Shown here in pieces: positions 27,640-35,425 of a stretch of DNA of 64,000 nt (position 1 is the first letter of the stretch; each line of letters begins with the position of its first letter). The position numbers and the translations under genes were made by a program. Location: NCBI RefSeq assembly GCF_024506435.1, contig NZ_JANIET010000001.1, positions 1,984,001 through 2,048,000 on the forward strand. The letters are read 5' to 3'. The DNA comes from Pantoea trifolii. GTDB lineage: Bacteria > Pseudomonadota > Gammaproteobacteria > Enterobacterales > Enterobacteriaceae. Below the pieces are notes generated by a model. That model was not told the origin of the DNA. It was given only the letters and a program-made list of their open reading frames with translations, and did no database searches.

Positions 27640-27712
27640 AGAGCTGCACCTTCAATGTCAGATTATGGTCCAACATTTGGGGTGCAGTTCATTTATGGCG
27701 ACCGTTTTATAC

Positions 27713-28729
27713 CTAACTCACACTCGCCACCAGCCAGCTTTCCAGCTGACTTAATTCATTAAGCTGCTCCGGATATTCCGTTTTCAACAGCGTTAATTGC
27801 GCCAACATGGTTTCAGGACGATATACCGCGCCCTGCAGACGTAACGCCAGCGTTTCTAATGGCGAAGGGTTCAGGCTGTCGGTGAAAATCTGGCAGCGAG
27901 AAATTACGCCGCGCTCCACATCAAAGTGAATCTCTACGCCGCCCCAGACAAAGCGCTCATTCAACTGATGCGAGAAATCCGGCGCATTACCAAAATTCCA
28001 TTCCCAGCTGCTTAGCCGCGCAAATTGCTCTTCGAAGCCGGGCAAATCAGGCAGTGCAGCGGGGGAGATATGTTCTGGTTCGCACTCTTCCTGATAGTAA
28101 GCAAAATAGGCGGCAATCACCTCACGGCAGATTGCGTCAAAGCTGATGCCCGGTACCAAATCGGCAATGTTGGCTACACGTGAACGCATCGAGGTAATGC
28201 CTTTCGCCTGTAATTTTTTAATGTCTGGATTGAGGTAATCGGCGAGACGCGAAAGGTCGGCATCCATCAAAAATGTGCCGTGATGAAAACCGCGATCGGG
28301 CGTTTCACGATAGGCAGATCCGGAAATCTTGCGCACTTCGCCATCCACGTTCACCACGATATCGTTGCGACCTGAGGCCTCAGCTGGAATGCCAAGCTGT
28401 TCCAGCGCGCGCAGGATAATCGCCGTGGAGACCGACTTATCGTATTCCGGTTTGCCGGCCATAAAGGTGAAGCAGCAGTTTCCCAAATCGTGAAATACCG
28501 CGCCGCCGCCGCTGCTGCGTCGTGCCAGCTTGATACCGTCTTCCGCCATCCGCCGCGTATTGCACTCTTTCCACGGATTCTGTGCGCGGCCGATCACCAC
28601 TGTTTCGGCGTTTTGCCAGAGAAACAGCACGCGCTGCGTTGTCGGCATCTGGCGAAAAATACACTCTTCTACCGCCAGGTTGAACCAGGGATCGTGTGAG
28701 TCAGAAATGAGTAAACGTAGGGTGGACAT
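27713..28729 (-). CDS. lplA: Lipoate-protein ligase A
   Basis: Activates free lipoate with ATP and transfers it to lysines of 2-oxoacid dehydrogenase E2 subunits and GcvH, in the cytoplasm. The 338 residues match the E. coli length. The motif [16 protein letters not shown] and the region [10 protein letters not shown], with the conserved lysine, form the lipoyl-AMP site; the C-terminal accessory domain follows. It is a scavenging enzyme, so it saves de novo lipoyl synthesis when lipoate is available. It is divergent from the DJ-1-like gene. Confidence 0.95.
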   Translation of the reverse strand: MSTLRLLISDSHDPWFNLAVEECIFRQMPTTQRVLFLWQNAETVVIGRAQNPWKECNTRRMAEDGIKLARRSSGGGAVFHDLGNCCFTFMAGKPEYDKSVSTAIILRALEQLGIPAEASGRNDIVVNVDGEVRKISGSAYRETPDRGFHHGTFLMDADLSRLADYLNPDIKKLQAKGITSMRSRVANIADLVPGISFDAICREVIAAYFAYYQEECEPEHISPAALPDLPGFEEQFARLSSWEWNFGNAPDFSHQLNERFVWGGVEIHFDVERGVISRCQIFTDSLNPSPLETLALRLQGAVYRPETMLAQLTLLKTEYPEQLNELSQLESWLVASVS

Positions 28730-28840
28730 GATTTTTTCGGTTCCGTGAGAAAGGGCAAATCGGGATAGAGTACGCTTAAGCTAGTAGAAAGATAAGAAAC
28801 AGCGGCGCATTTCATTTCAGTAAAAAAATGATTTAACCAC

Positions 28841-28896
28841 TAGACGACTGGTCTATTAGCTGTTACTTTGAATTCAAGCGCTAGACGACTGGTCTA
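28841..28896. promoter_or_regulatory. Two NemR-like operators upstream of the DJ-1 gene
   Basis: The 15-bp imperfect palindrome TAGACGACTGGTCTA occurs at 28841-28855 and again at 28882-28896, 41 bp apart. A third identical copy stands before the nearby TetR gene. NemR of E. coli binds a very similar TAGACC/GTCTA box, so these sites probably bind that TetR protein. Confidence 0.8.
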
Positions 28897-28933
28897 GTTT
28901 AGATGTTTAAATTCAACAGGCAGGAGATTGATG

Positions 28934-29614
28934 ATGAAGATTCTTATGGTTTTAACCTCACACGACCAATTGGGTGACACCGGACGTAAAACCGGTTTCT
29001 GGCTGGAAGAGCTGGCCGCGCCTTACTACGCATTCAAAGATGCTGGCGCAGAAATCACGCTGGCGTCGCCAAAAGGGGGCAACCCGCCGTTAGATCCTAA
29101 AAGCAATGAGCCGGATTTCCAGACTGAGCAAACACATCGTTTTGAAGCGGATGCCGCAGCAACCGCGCAACTCGCCGCCACCGTGCGTCTGGACAGCGTA
29201 TCACCAGCCGATTTCGATGCGGTGTTTTACCCAGGCGGCCACGGCCCACTGTGGGATTTAGCAGAAGATCAGCACTCCATCGCGCTGATTGAAGGCTTCC
29301 TGGCCGCGAATAAGCACGTTGCACTGGTGTGTCATGCGCCGGGCGTGCTGCGTCACGTCAAAACGCCGGAAGGCAAACCGCTGGTCGAAGGCCGTAACGT
29401 CACCGGCTTTACCAACAGCGAAGAGGAAGCGGTTGGCCTGACTCAGGTAGTGCCTTTCCTCGTGGAAGATGAACTGATTGCGAAGGGCGGTCTGTATTCC
29501 AAAGGCGCGGACTGGAGCTCTTATGTAGTTAGCGATGGCCTGCTGATTACCGGACAAAACCCAACGTCTTCAGCAGAGACGGCGCAACAATTGATCAAGC
29601 AACTGGCGCAATAA
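28934..29614 (+). CDS. DJ-1/PfpI-family protein (glyoxalase III-like)
   Basis: 226 residues of the class I glutamine amidotransferase-like DJ-1/PfpI superfamily. The nucleophile Cys133 is in VALVCHAPGVL, with YPGGHGPLWDL carrying the conserved acidic/His region (GGHG). The length and AAPYYAFKDAGAEITLASPKGG resemble Hsp31-type enzymes, several of which convert methylglyoxal to lactate without glutathione or deglycate proteins. Of three start codons in a row, the third (28934) is best spaced from CAGGAG. The two operators directly upstream, and the NemR-like gene two positions on, support an electrophile-inducible role. Confidence 0.85.
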   Translation: MKILMVLTSHDQLGDTGRKTGFWLEELAAPYYAFKDAGAEITLASPKGGNPPLDPKSNEPDFQTEQTHRFEADAAATAQLAATVRLDSVSPADFDAVFYPGGHGPLWDLAEDQHSIALIEGFLAANKHVALVCHAPGVLRHVKTPEGKPLVEGRNVTGFTNSEEEAVGLTQVVPFLVEDELIAKGGLYSKGADWSSYVVSDGLLITGQNPTSSAETAQQLIKQLAQ

Positions 29615-29621
29615 ACGCATC

Positions 29622-29654
29622 GGGAGGCGAGCCGCGGTTCGCCTCCTTTGTTTT
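29622..29654 (+). terminator. Terminator between the DJ-1 and hydrolase genes
   Basis: Stem GGAGGCGA / TCGCCTCC with an 8-nt loop, then TTTGTTTT. It may only partly stop transcription, since the hydrolase gene has no obvious operator or promoter of its own in the short remaining spacer. Confidence 0.75.
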
Positions 29655-29683
29655 GCATCGTGAAAAGTGTGGAGAGCAAAATC

Positions 29684-30439
29684 ATGTTTAAAAAATCATT
29701 AACCTTGTTAGCGTTAGGTGCAGTGCTGTCGGTATATGCGCAGTCGTCACTGGCTGAGCCGGTGAAAAACATCGTGCTGGTTCACGGTGCGTTTGTGGAT
29801 GGCTCGGGCTGGAATCCGGTGGCGCGCATTCTCGATAAAGACGGTTATAAAGTGTCGATTGTGCAGGAGCCGCAAACATCGCTGGCCGATGACGCGGCGG
29901 CCACCCGACGCGTTCTGGCGCTGCAGCAGGGTAAATCGCTGCTGGTCGGACACAGTTATGGCGGCATGATTATCAGCGATGCGGGTAACGATCCGTCGGT
30001 TGCTGGCCTGGTGTACATTGCCGCGTTCCAGCCGGAGCAAGGCGAATCGCTGCTGAGTCTGGCAAAAAAATATCCGCCCGCCGCGCAATCCATTGCCGAA
30101 ACGCCTGACCATTATCTCTATTTGAAACCGGAAAAATTCCATGCTGATTTTGCCGCCGATTTGCCCGTCAAAGAGACCGATTTGCTGGCGCGTTCTCAGG
30201 TGATGCCTGCCGTTGCGGCTTTTGCAGCACCTGCTGGCATTCCAGCCTGGAAAACCAAACCCAGCTGGGCGGTGGTCGCAACCGAAGACCGCGCGATCAA
30301 TCCGCAGCTGGAACGCTTTATGGCGCAACGTGCGCATAGCAGCGTGACGGAGTTGAAGGGAAATCATGCGATTTATGCTTCACAGCCAAAAGAGATTGCG
30401 GCGGTGATCGAGAAAGCAGCACGCAGCTTATCGCAGTAG
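29684..30439 (+). CDS. Exported alpha/beta hydrolase
   Basis: 251 residues with a signal peptide (cleavage predicted after SSLA), hence periplasmic. The fold signature NIVLVHGAFVDGSGWNPV provides the oxyanion region, Ser91 in LVGHSYGGMI is the nucleophile, and His in LKGNHAIYAS completes the triad. It resembles the family of small alpha/beta hydrolases often found beside TetR genes and NAD(P)H-quinone reductases, whose substrates are mostly unknown. GGAGAG precedes ATG 29684. It lies between the DJ-1 gene and the TetR gene and is likely part of the same response. Confidence 0.85.
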   Translation: MFKKSLTLLALGAVLSVYAQSSLAEPVKNIVLVHGAFVDGSGWNPVARILDKDGYKVSIVQEPQTSLADDAAATRRVLALQQGKSLLVGHSYGGMIISDAGNDPSVAGLVYIAAFQPEQGESLLSLAKKYPPAAQSIAETPDHYLYLKPEKFHADFAADLPVKETDLLARSQVMPAVAAFAAPAGIPAWKTKPSWAVVATEDRAINPQLERFMAQRAHSSVTELKGNHAIYASQPKEIAAVIEKAARSLSQ

Positions 30440-30458
30440 TAAACGCATGTTTAGTGCA

Positions 30459-30473
30459 TAGACGACTGGTCTA
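30459..30473. promoter_or_regulatory. Third NemR-like operator, before the TetR gene
   Basis: TAGACGACTGGTCTA, identical to the two copies before the DJ-1 gene, 20 bp upstream of the TetR start codon. This suggests autorepression. Confidence 0.8.
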
Positions 30474-30493
30474 GTATTTGGTAATCTACCGCT

Positions 30494-31099
30494 ATGACTA
30501 CTTCATCCCAATTGCATAGCAATGAAATCCGCGATCACATCCTTGCCACTGGCCAACGCATTATGGCCGGCAAGGGTTTTTCGGCTGTCGGATTAAATGA
30601 AATCCTCACCGATGCCGGTGTGCCCAAAGGCTCGTTCTATCACTACTTCAACTCGAAAGAGGCTTTCGGGGTGGATATGCTGGCGCGCTATTTTGATGAT
30701 TATCTGGCTGAGCTTGATGCGACATTAAGCCAGCCGGGCCTGACGATGGCGCAGCGGCTGATGAACTATTGGCAGCTGTGGCGTCAATCGCAATCGTTCT
30801 CCGATTGTCAGGGCAAGTGTCTGGCGGTGAAGCTGGGCGCGGAAGTTGCCGATTTATCAGATAGTATGCGCGGCACGCTACAAACGGGCACGGCAGGCAT
30901 CATTGCGCGACTGGCGGACGCATTAGAAGCGGGTGTTGAGGAAGGTTCGTTAGTTATTGATGACCAACCGAGCCGTGTGGCGGAAAGCCTGTATCAGCTG
31001 TGGGTGGGCGCCAGCGTGATGGTGAAAATCGTGCGCAATACCAGCCCGTTTGATTCCGCCATGAGCATGACGCAAAAAATTATTCGTATCACCGCATAG
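30494..31099 (+). CDS. NemR-like TetR regulator
   Basis: 201 residues. The helix-turn-helix is IMAGKGFSAVGLNEILTDAGVPKGSFYHYFNSKEAFGVDML, closely like NemR. Cys109 in CQGKCLAVKLGAEV aligns with the redox-active Cys106 of E. coli NemR, and a second cysteine stands at 105. NemR loses DNA binding when this cysteine reacts with hypochlorite, quinones or methylglyoxal, so the same sensing is likely here. It autoregulates through the operator in front of it and controls the DJ-1 gene. A terminator follows. Confidence 0.88.
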   Translation: MTTSSQLHSNEIRDHILATGQRIMAGKGFSAVGLNEILTDAGVPKGSFYHYFNSKEAFGVDMLARYFDDYLAELDATLSQPGLTMAQRLMNYWQLWRQSQSFSDCQGKCLAVKLGAEVADLSDSMRGTLQTGTAGIIARLADALEAGVEEGSLVIDDQPSRVAESLYQLWVGASVMVKIVRNTSPFDSAMSMTQKIIRITA

Positions 31100-31102
31100 T
31101 AA

Positions 31103-31138
31103 AAAGGGCGACTCAACTGAGCCGCCCTTTATTTTGTC
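31103..31138. terminator. Terminator between the TetR gene and transketolase
   Basis: Stem AAAGGGCG / CGCCCTTT with a loop containing a smaller stem (ACTCA...TGAG), followed by ATTTTGT. It separates convergent genes. Confidence 0.8.
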
Positions 31139-31139
31139 G

Positions 31140-31159
31140 GAGCGCCATTGATGGCGACC
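31140..31159. repeat. Degenerate REP-like palindrome
   Basis: GAGCGCCATTGATGGCGACC, a decayed copy of the GGTCGCCAT palindrome without a GTAG head, lying between the terminator and the transketolase stop. Confidence 0.55.
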
Positions 31160-31164
31160 TCAAA

Positions 31165-33156
31165 TCACAAAACCGATTTCGCCGTGTTAACCACGTTCTC
31201 AACGGTGAAACCAAACTCTTTGAACAGCTGATCCGCAGGCGCTGACTCACCGAAGGTGGTCATGCCGACGATCGCCCCGTTCAGGCCGGTGTATTTGAAC
31301 CAGTAATCTGCGATACCCGCTTCAATCGCCACGCGTGCGGCAACCGCTTTCGGCAGCACGGATTCACGGTACGCCGCGTCCTGCTTGTCGAAGGCGTCAG
31401 TGGATGGCATAGACACCACGCGCACCTTGCGGCCTTCTGCCGTCAGCTGCTCATAAGCAGCCACCGCCAGCTCCACTTCTGAACCGGTCGCGATCAGGAT
31501 CAGCTCTGGTGTGCCTTCACTGTCCTTCAGCACGTAACCACCACGCGCCACGTTCGCCAGCTGCTCAGCGCTGCGATCCTGCTGCGCCAGGTTCTGACGC
31601 GAGAAGATCAGCGCCGACGGGCCGTCAACACGTTCAATGGCATATTTCCACGCCACCGCTGACTCAACCTGGTCGCACGGGCGCCACAGGCTCATGTTCG
31701 GCGTCACGCGCAGGCTGGCCATCTGCTCAACCGGCTGATGCGTCGGGCCATCTTCGCCCAGACCAATCGAGTCGTGGGTGTAGACCATGATCTGACGGAT
31801 TTTCATCAGCGCGGCCATACGTGCGGCGTTGCGCGCGTACTCGACGAACATCAGGAAGGTGGCAGTGTACGGCAGGAAACCGCCGTGCAGCGCGAGGCCG
31901 TTGGCGATGGCGGTCATACCGAACTCGCGCACGCCGTAATGGATGTAGTTGCCCGCCGCGTCTTCATTGATTGGCTTAGAACCGGACCACATGGTGAGGT
32001 TGCTTGGCGCCAGGTCAGCGGAGCCGCCCAGATATTCCGGCAGGATTTTACCAAAGGCTTCGATGGCGTTCTGCGAGGCTTTACGACTGGCGATTTTCGC
32101 CGGATTGGCCTGCAGCTGCTCGATGAACTTCTGCGACTCGCTTGCCCAGTTAGCGGGCAGCTCGTTGTTGACGCGGCGTTTGAACTCCGCAGCCAGCTCA
32201 GGATGTGCAGCGGCATAGGCAGCAAACTTCTGCTCCCACGCAGACTCTTTCGCCTGGCCGGCTTCTCTGGCATCCCACTGCGCGTAGATGTCGGAAGGGA
32301 TTTCAAACGGACCGTGATTCCAGCCCAGCTGCTTACGGGTCAGCGCGATTTCATCGGCACCCAGCGGCGCGCCGTGCGAGTCGTGCGTACCGGCTTTGTT
32401 CGGCGAACCGAAGCCAATCACGGTTTTGCACATCAGCAGCGAAGGCTTGTCGGAAACCGCTTTGGCCTCTTCAACCGCTTTCTTAATCGCGTCGGCATCG
32501 TGACCGTCCACGCCGCGCACCACGTGCCAGCCGTAGGCTTCAAAGCGTTTAGCGGTGTCGTCGGTGAACCAGCCGTCCACGTGACCGTCGATGGAGATGC
32601 CGTTGTCATCATAGAAGGCAACCAGTTTGCCCAGCTTCAGGGTACCGGCGATGGAGCAGACTTCGTGTGAGATGCCTTCCATCATGCAGCCGTCGCCCAT
32701 AAACACGTAGGTGTTATGGTCTACGAGGTCATGACCCGGACGGTTGAACTGCGCCGCCAGCGTGCGCTCGGCAATGGCAAAACCGACCGCGTTCGCGATG
32801 CCCTGACCCAGCGGGCCGGTAGTGGTTTCAACGCCCGGCGTGTAGCCGTATTCCGGATGCCCCGGCGTTTTGGAGTGCAGCTGACGGAAATTTTTTAATT
32901 CACTAAGCGGCAAATCGTAACCGCTCAGGTGCAGCAGGCTGTAAATCAGCATTGAGCCGTGACCGTTCGACAAAACGAAGCGGTCGCGGTTAGCCCAGTT
33001 GGGATTGCGTGGATTGTGCTGCAAAAAGTCGAGCCACAACACTTCAGCGATATCCGCCATGCCCATCGGGGCGCCCGGATGTCCCGAATTGGCTTGTTGT
33101 ACGCCATCCATACTCAAAACGCGGATGGCGTTGGCTCTTTCCCGGCGTGTAGACAT
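31165..33156 (-). CDS. tkt: Transketolase, dedicated to the apionate/erythrulose cluster
   Basis: A 663-residue thiamine diphosphate enzyme that moves two-carbon units between sugar phosphates. The TPP motif [23 protein letters not shown] and the substrate residues in [18 protein letters not shown] and [18 protein letters not shown] are intact, and length matches TktA/TktB. It lies 29 bp after the RpiB-like gene in a minus-strand operon divergent from the catabolic genes. In this setting it probably consumes D-erythrose 4-phosphate produced by the pathway. It is unlikely to be the only transketolase of the cell, since its position is inside a regulated catabolic locus. Confidence 0.93.
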   Translation of the reverse strand: MSTRRERANAIRVLSMDGVQQANSGHPGAPMGMADIAEVLWLDFLQHNPRNPNWANRDRFVLSNGHGSMLIYSLLHLSGYDLPLSELKNFRQLHSKTPGHPEYGYTPGVETTTGPLGQGIANAVGFAIAERTLAAQFNRPGHDLVDHNTYVFMGDGCMMEGISHEVCSIAGTLKLGKLVAFYDDNGISIDGHVDGWFTDDTAKRFEAYGWHVVRGVDGHDADAIKKAVEEAKAVSDKPSLLMCKTVIGFGSPNKAGTHDSHGAPLGADEIALTRKQLGWNHGPFEIPSDIYAQWDAREAGQAKESAWEQKFAAYAAAHPELAAEFKRRVNNELPANWASESQKFIEQLQANPAKIASRKASQNAIEAFGKILPEYLGGSADLAPSNLTMWSGSKPINEDAAGNYIHYGVREFGMTAIANGLALHGGFLPYTATFLMFVEYARNAARMAALMKIRQIMVYTHDSIGLGEDGPTHQPVEQMASLRVTPNMSLWRPCDQVESAVAWKYAIERVDGPSALIFSRQNLAQQDRSAEQLANVARGGYVLKDSEGTPELILIATGSEVELAVAAYEQLTAEGRKVRVVSMPSTDAFDKQDAAYRESVLPKAVAARVAIEAGIADYWFKYTGLNGAIVGMTTFGESAPADQLFKEFGFTVENVVNTAKSVL

Positions 33157-33185
33157 AAGGTTCTCCAGAGGTGCGACGTCGGCGC

Positions 33186-33644
33186 TTATTTAGCGTGAGA
33201 GACTTGTTCGTAGTAACCGATCTTCTCAACTTTGGCAGTTGAGCCGCCACCTTCAAACTCCGATGCCAGCCAGGCATTAACAATGTTCTTCGCCAGCTCC
33301 GGCCCGATGACGCGCGCGCCCATGGTCATGATCTGCGCATTGTTGCTCTTGCGAGCACGCTCGGCAGAGAAGGTGTCGTGACACTGCGCCGCGCGCACGC
33401 CTTCTACTTTATTGGCGACAATCGCCACACCGATACCGGTGCCGCACAGCAGAATGCCGCGCTCAAATTCGTTCTTCTGGATGGCGGTGGCGAGCGCAAA
33501 GGCCACATCCGGGTACATCGGACGGTCGTTTTGCGCGTCATTGGTGTAATCCGTCACCACATACTCTTTCTCTTCCAGCAGATTTTTAATCACATTTTTC
33601 AATTCGATAGCCGCATCATCGGCGCCAATTGCGATAGTTTTCAT
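33186..33644 (-). CDS. RpiB/LacAB-family isomerase, probably D-erythrulose-4-phosphate isomerase (DerI/EryI-like)
   Basis: 152 residues with the RpiB fold. [49 protein letters not shown] (with the catalytic Cys) and [19 protein letters not shown] are typical. In erythritol and erythrulose pathways, homologues interconvert D-erythrulose 4-phosphate and D-erythrose 4-phosphate, which fits the kinase and TPI-like isomerase encoded divergently. Ribose-5-phosphate isomerase activity is the alternative. ATG 33644 is chosen as the conserved start [10 protein letters not shown]; the frame is open further upstream without family similarity. Confidence 0.85.
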   Translation of the reverse strand: MKTIAIGADDAAIELKNVIKNLLEEKEYVVTDYTNDAQNDRPMYPDVAFALATAIQKNEFERGILLCGTGIGVAIVANKVEGVRAAQCHDTFSAERARKSNNAQIMTMGARVIGPELAKNIVNAWLASEFEGGGSTAKVEKIGYYEQVSHAK

Positions 33645-33732
33645 CGTCGTTCTCCAGCAGGGTGTGCAATGACGCCTGCACGTTTGTTCAGCAGGCGAGA
33701 AGATGTTCATGGTTAGCTTGCCATAAAAACAA

Positions 33733-33931
33733 TCATATGTTCAATCGTTGTTCATATGAATTGCCTTCAGGATCGCGTCAGAATCACTCAAAAACCCTGT
33801 TATACCGCCTGTGCCGCGTCGCATGGGCGCACTAATCAGATAAATTGACCAAAATCAAATCTCATGAAGCTGCTCACACTTTCGTGTGTTGCAGTTGAGA
33901 GACGCACAATTATCCGTGTAGTGTTCATATG
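33733..33931. promoter_or_regulatory. Repeated TCATATG elements in the divergent promoter
   Basis: TCATATG occurs at 33733-33739, 33752-33758 and 33925-33931. The middle copy is inside the perfect palindrome TTCATATGAA, and two copies are followed or preceded by TGTTC. They lie between the rpiB-like and MFS genes and are good candidates for binding sites of the SorC-family regulator encoded downstream. The rest of this 445-bp spacer shows no gene. Confidence 0.5.
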
Positions 33932-34089
33932 TTCGCATGACTATACCAATGTACAAGAAGACCCATCGAGGACTCGAACATGTGTCATTTACACCGTACC
34001 TCTCAGTACTCCTGCAGCCAGCGCCTCTTTGGCGATTGGTCAACACCACATAAAGAAATGATCACTCACGCACGTCGTGGAGGTGCGTT

Positions 34090-35424
34090 ATGAACCAACA
34101 AGCAATGACGGCGGTGGAACAATCCACCATTAGAAAAATCTCCTGGCGCTTAGTGCCGTTCGTGGCGCTGATGTTCTTTATCAACTTTCTCGATCGCACC
34201 GCGATTTCGTTTGCCGGCCCCAACGGCATGACGCAAGACCTCGGCCTCACCGCGCTGCAGTTTGGCCTGGCGTCGGGCATCTTCTTTATTGGTTACATCC
34301 TGCTGGAAGTGCCAAGCAACCTCGCACTGCATAAGTTCGGCGCGCGTCGCTGGCTGGCGCGCATCATGATCAGCTGGGGCATTGTCTCGTTGCTGTTCAC
34401 CTGGGTGAGCAGTGTGGAAGGCTTGTATACGCTGCGTCTGCTGCTGGGTATCGCCGAAGCCGGCTTCTTCCCAGGCGCGATTCTCTATCTCAGCATGTGG
34501 GTGCCGGGACGTCATCGCAGCAAAATCCTGTCGCTGTTCTATCTTGCGCAGCCGCTGACGGTGGTGTTCGGCGCGCCTTTAGCCGCGTCACTGATTCAGC
34601 AGCATGGTCTGTTTGGCATGGAAGGCTGGCGCGTGATGTTTATGGGTGTCTCCATTCCCGCGATTCTGATTGGTATCGTCGCGCTGTTCTGGTTGGTGGA
34701 TTCGCCGCGTCAGGCCAAGTGGCTGACCGCTGAAGAGAAAACCTGGCTGACCACCGAACTGGAAGCCGAGCATCAGCAGAAGCAGGGCCATCAAAAACAT
34801 AGCCTGCGTTCGGTGATGGGTAATGGCCGCGTCTGGATGCTGTGCCTGATTTATTTCGGCTTTATTTATGGTCTGTATGCGCTGGCGTTCTTCCTGCCGA
34901 CCATCATCGCCGGCTTCCAGCAGCAGTTCGGCACCACCTTTAACGTGATGCAGAAAGGGCTAATTACCGGCGTGCCGTACCTGATCGCGGCGGTGGTGAT
35001 GTTCTTCTGGTCGAAAGATGCCACACGTCGCGGCTGCAAAACCTGGCACATCGCCATTCCGGCATTGGCAGGCGGTATCAGCGTCCCGCTGGCGCTGTAT
35101 ATGGATTCGCCGTTCACCACCATCATGGTGATCGCGATTACCGCCAGCTCCATCTTCGCCGCACTGCCGAACTTCTGGACCTTACCGACGCAATTCCTGA
35201 CCGGCGCATCTGCCGCCGCAGCCATTGCCTTGATCAACACCTTAGGAAACGTAGCGGGCTTCTCTGCGGGCTACATCACCGGCGCACTGCATGACGCCAC
35301 CAACAGCTACGCCTTGCCGATGTTTGTGGTGGGTGGATTCATGCTGCTGTCAGCGTTCCTCATGCTGTTACTTAATCGCCGTCGCTCGCCGTCTCAGCCG
35401 ACCTCTTTAGCTCAGGAGCATTAA
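34090..35424 (+). CDS. MFS transporter (ACS family), probably D-apionate or related sugar acid
   Basis: A 444-residue inner-membrane protein with 12 predicted membrane segments. ACS-family marks include FLDRTAISFAGPNGM, LEVPSNLALHKFGARRWLARIM and LLGIAEAGFFPGAILYLSMWVP. Related transporters carry sugar acids such as rhamnonate, tartrate or glucarate. It is the first gene of the catabolic operon (kinase 1 bp downstream), so the substrate is likely the pathway input, here inferred as D-apionate. GGAGGTG precedes the ATG. Regulation by the SorC protein is likely through the TCATATG elements upstream. Confidence 0.85.
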   Translation: MNQQAMTAVEQSTIRKISWRLVPFVALMFFINFLDRTAISFAGPNGMTQDLGLTALQFGLASGIFFIGYILLEVPSNLALHKFGARRWLARIMISWGIVSLLFTWVSSVEGLYTLRLLLGIAEAGFFPGAILYLSMWVPGRHRSKILSLFYLAQPLTVVFGAPLAASLIQQHGLFGMEGWRVMFMGVSIPAILIGIVALFWLVDSPRQAKWLTAEEKTWLTTELEAEHQQKQGHQKHSLRSVMGNGRVWMLCLIYFGFIYGLYALAFFLPTIIAGFQQQFGTTFNVMQKGLITGVPYLIAAVVMFFWSKDATRRGCKTWHIAIPALAGGISVPLALYMDSPFTTIMVIAITASSIFAALPNFWTLPTQFLTGASAAAAIALINTLGNVAGFSAGYITGALHDATNSYALPMFVVGGFMLLSAFLMLLLNRRRSPSQPTSLAQEH

Positions 35425-35425
35425 T

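Larger units (their letters stand above)
26245..27691 (-). mobile_element. IS3-family (IS150 group) insertion sequence
   Basis: 1,447 bp, close to the 1.44 kb of IS150. Its ends are inverted repeats starting TGAACTG(A/C)ACCCC. It encodes orfA and orfB in overlapping frames with an A-AAA-AAG slippage site, as expected for programmed -1 frameshifting. Both frames are intact and the DDE triad is visible, so it may be active. No direct target duplication is visible next to the ends. Confidence 0.93.
26229..27703. repeat. REP palindrome(s) interrupted by the IS element
   Basis: The left half GTAGGGTCGCCATAAA (26229-26244) and the right half TTTATGGCGACC (27692-27703) flank the insertion exactly. 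The halves belong to opposite loop variants (AA on the left, TT on the right), so they do not rejoin into a single known copy. Confidence 0.8.

Noticed and set aside
28841..30473. Three identical 15-bp repeats as a possible CRISPR or attachment site
   Set aside because: The spacing is irregular, the copies are imperfect palindromes next to promoters, and a matching TetR gene is present; they are operators.
31738..32670. 310-codon open frame on the plus strand
   Set aside because: It lies antisense to the transketolase gene, and its codons mirror those of that gene. The translation has no recognisable family.
33864..34061. 65-codon open frame in the divergent promoter of the apionate locus
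   Set aside because: It covers the TCATATG elements and the leader of the transporter gene, and has no ribosome site or protein-like composition.
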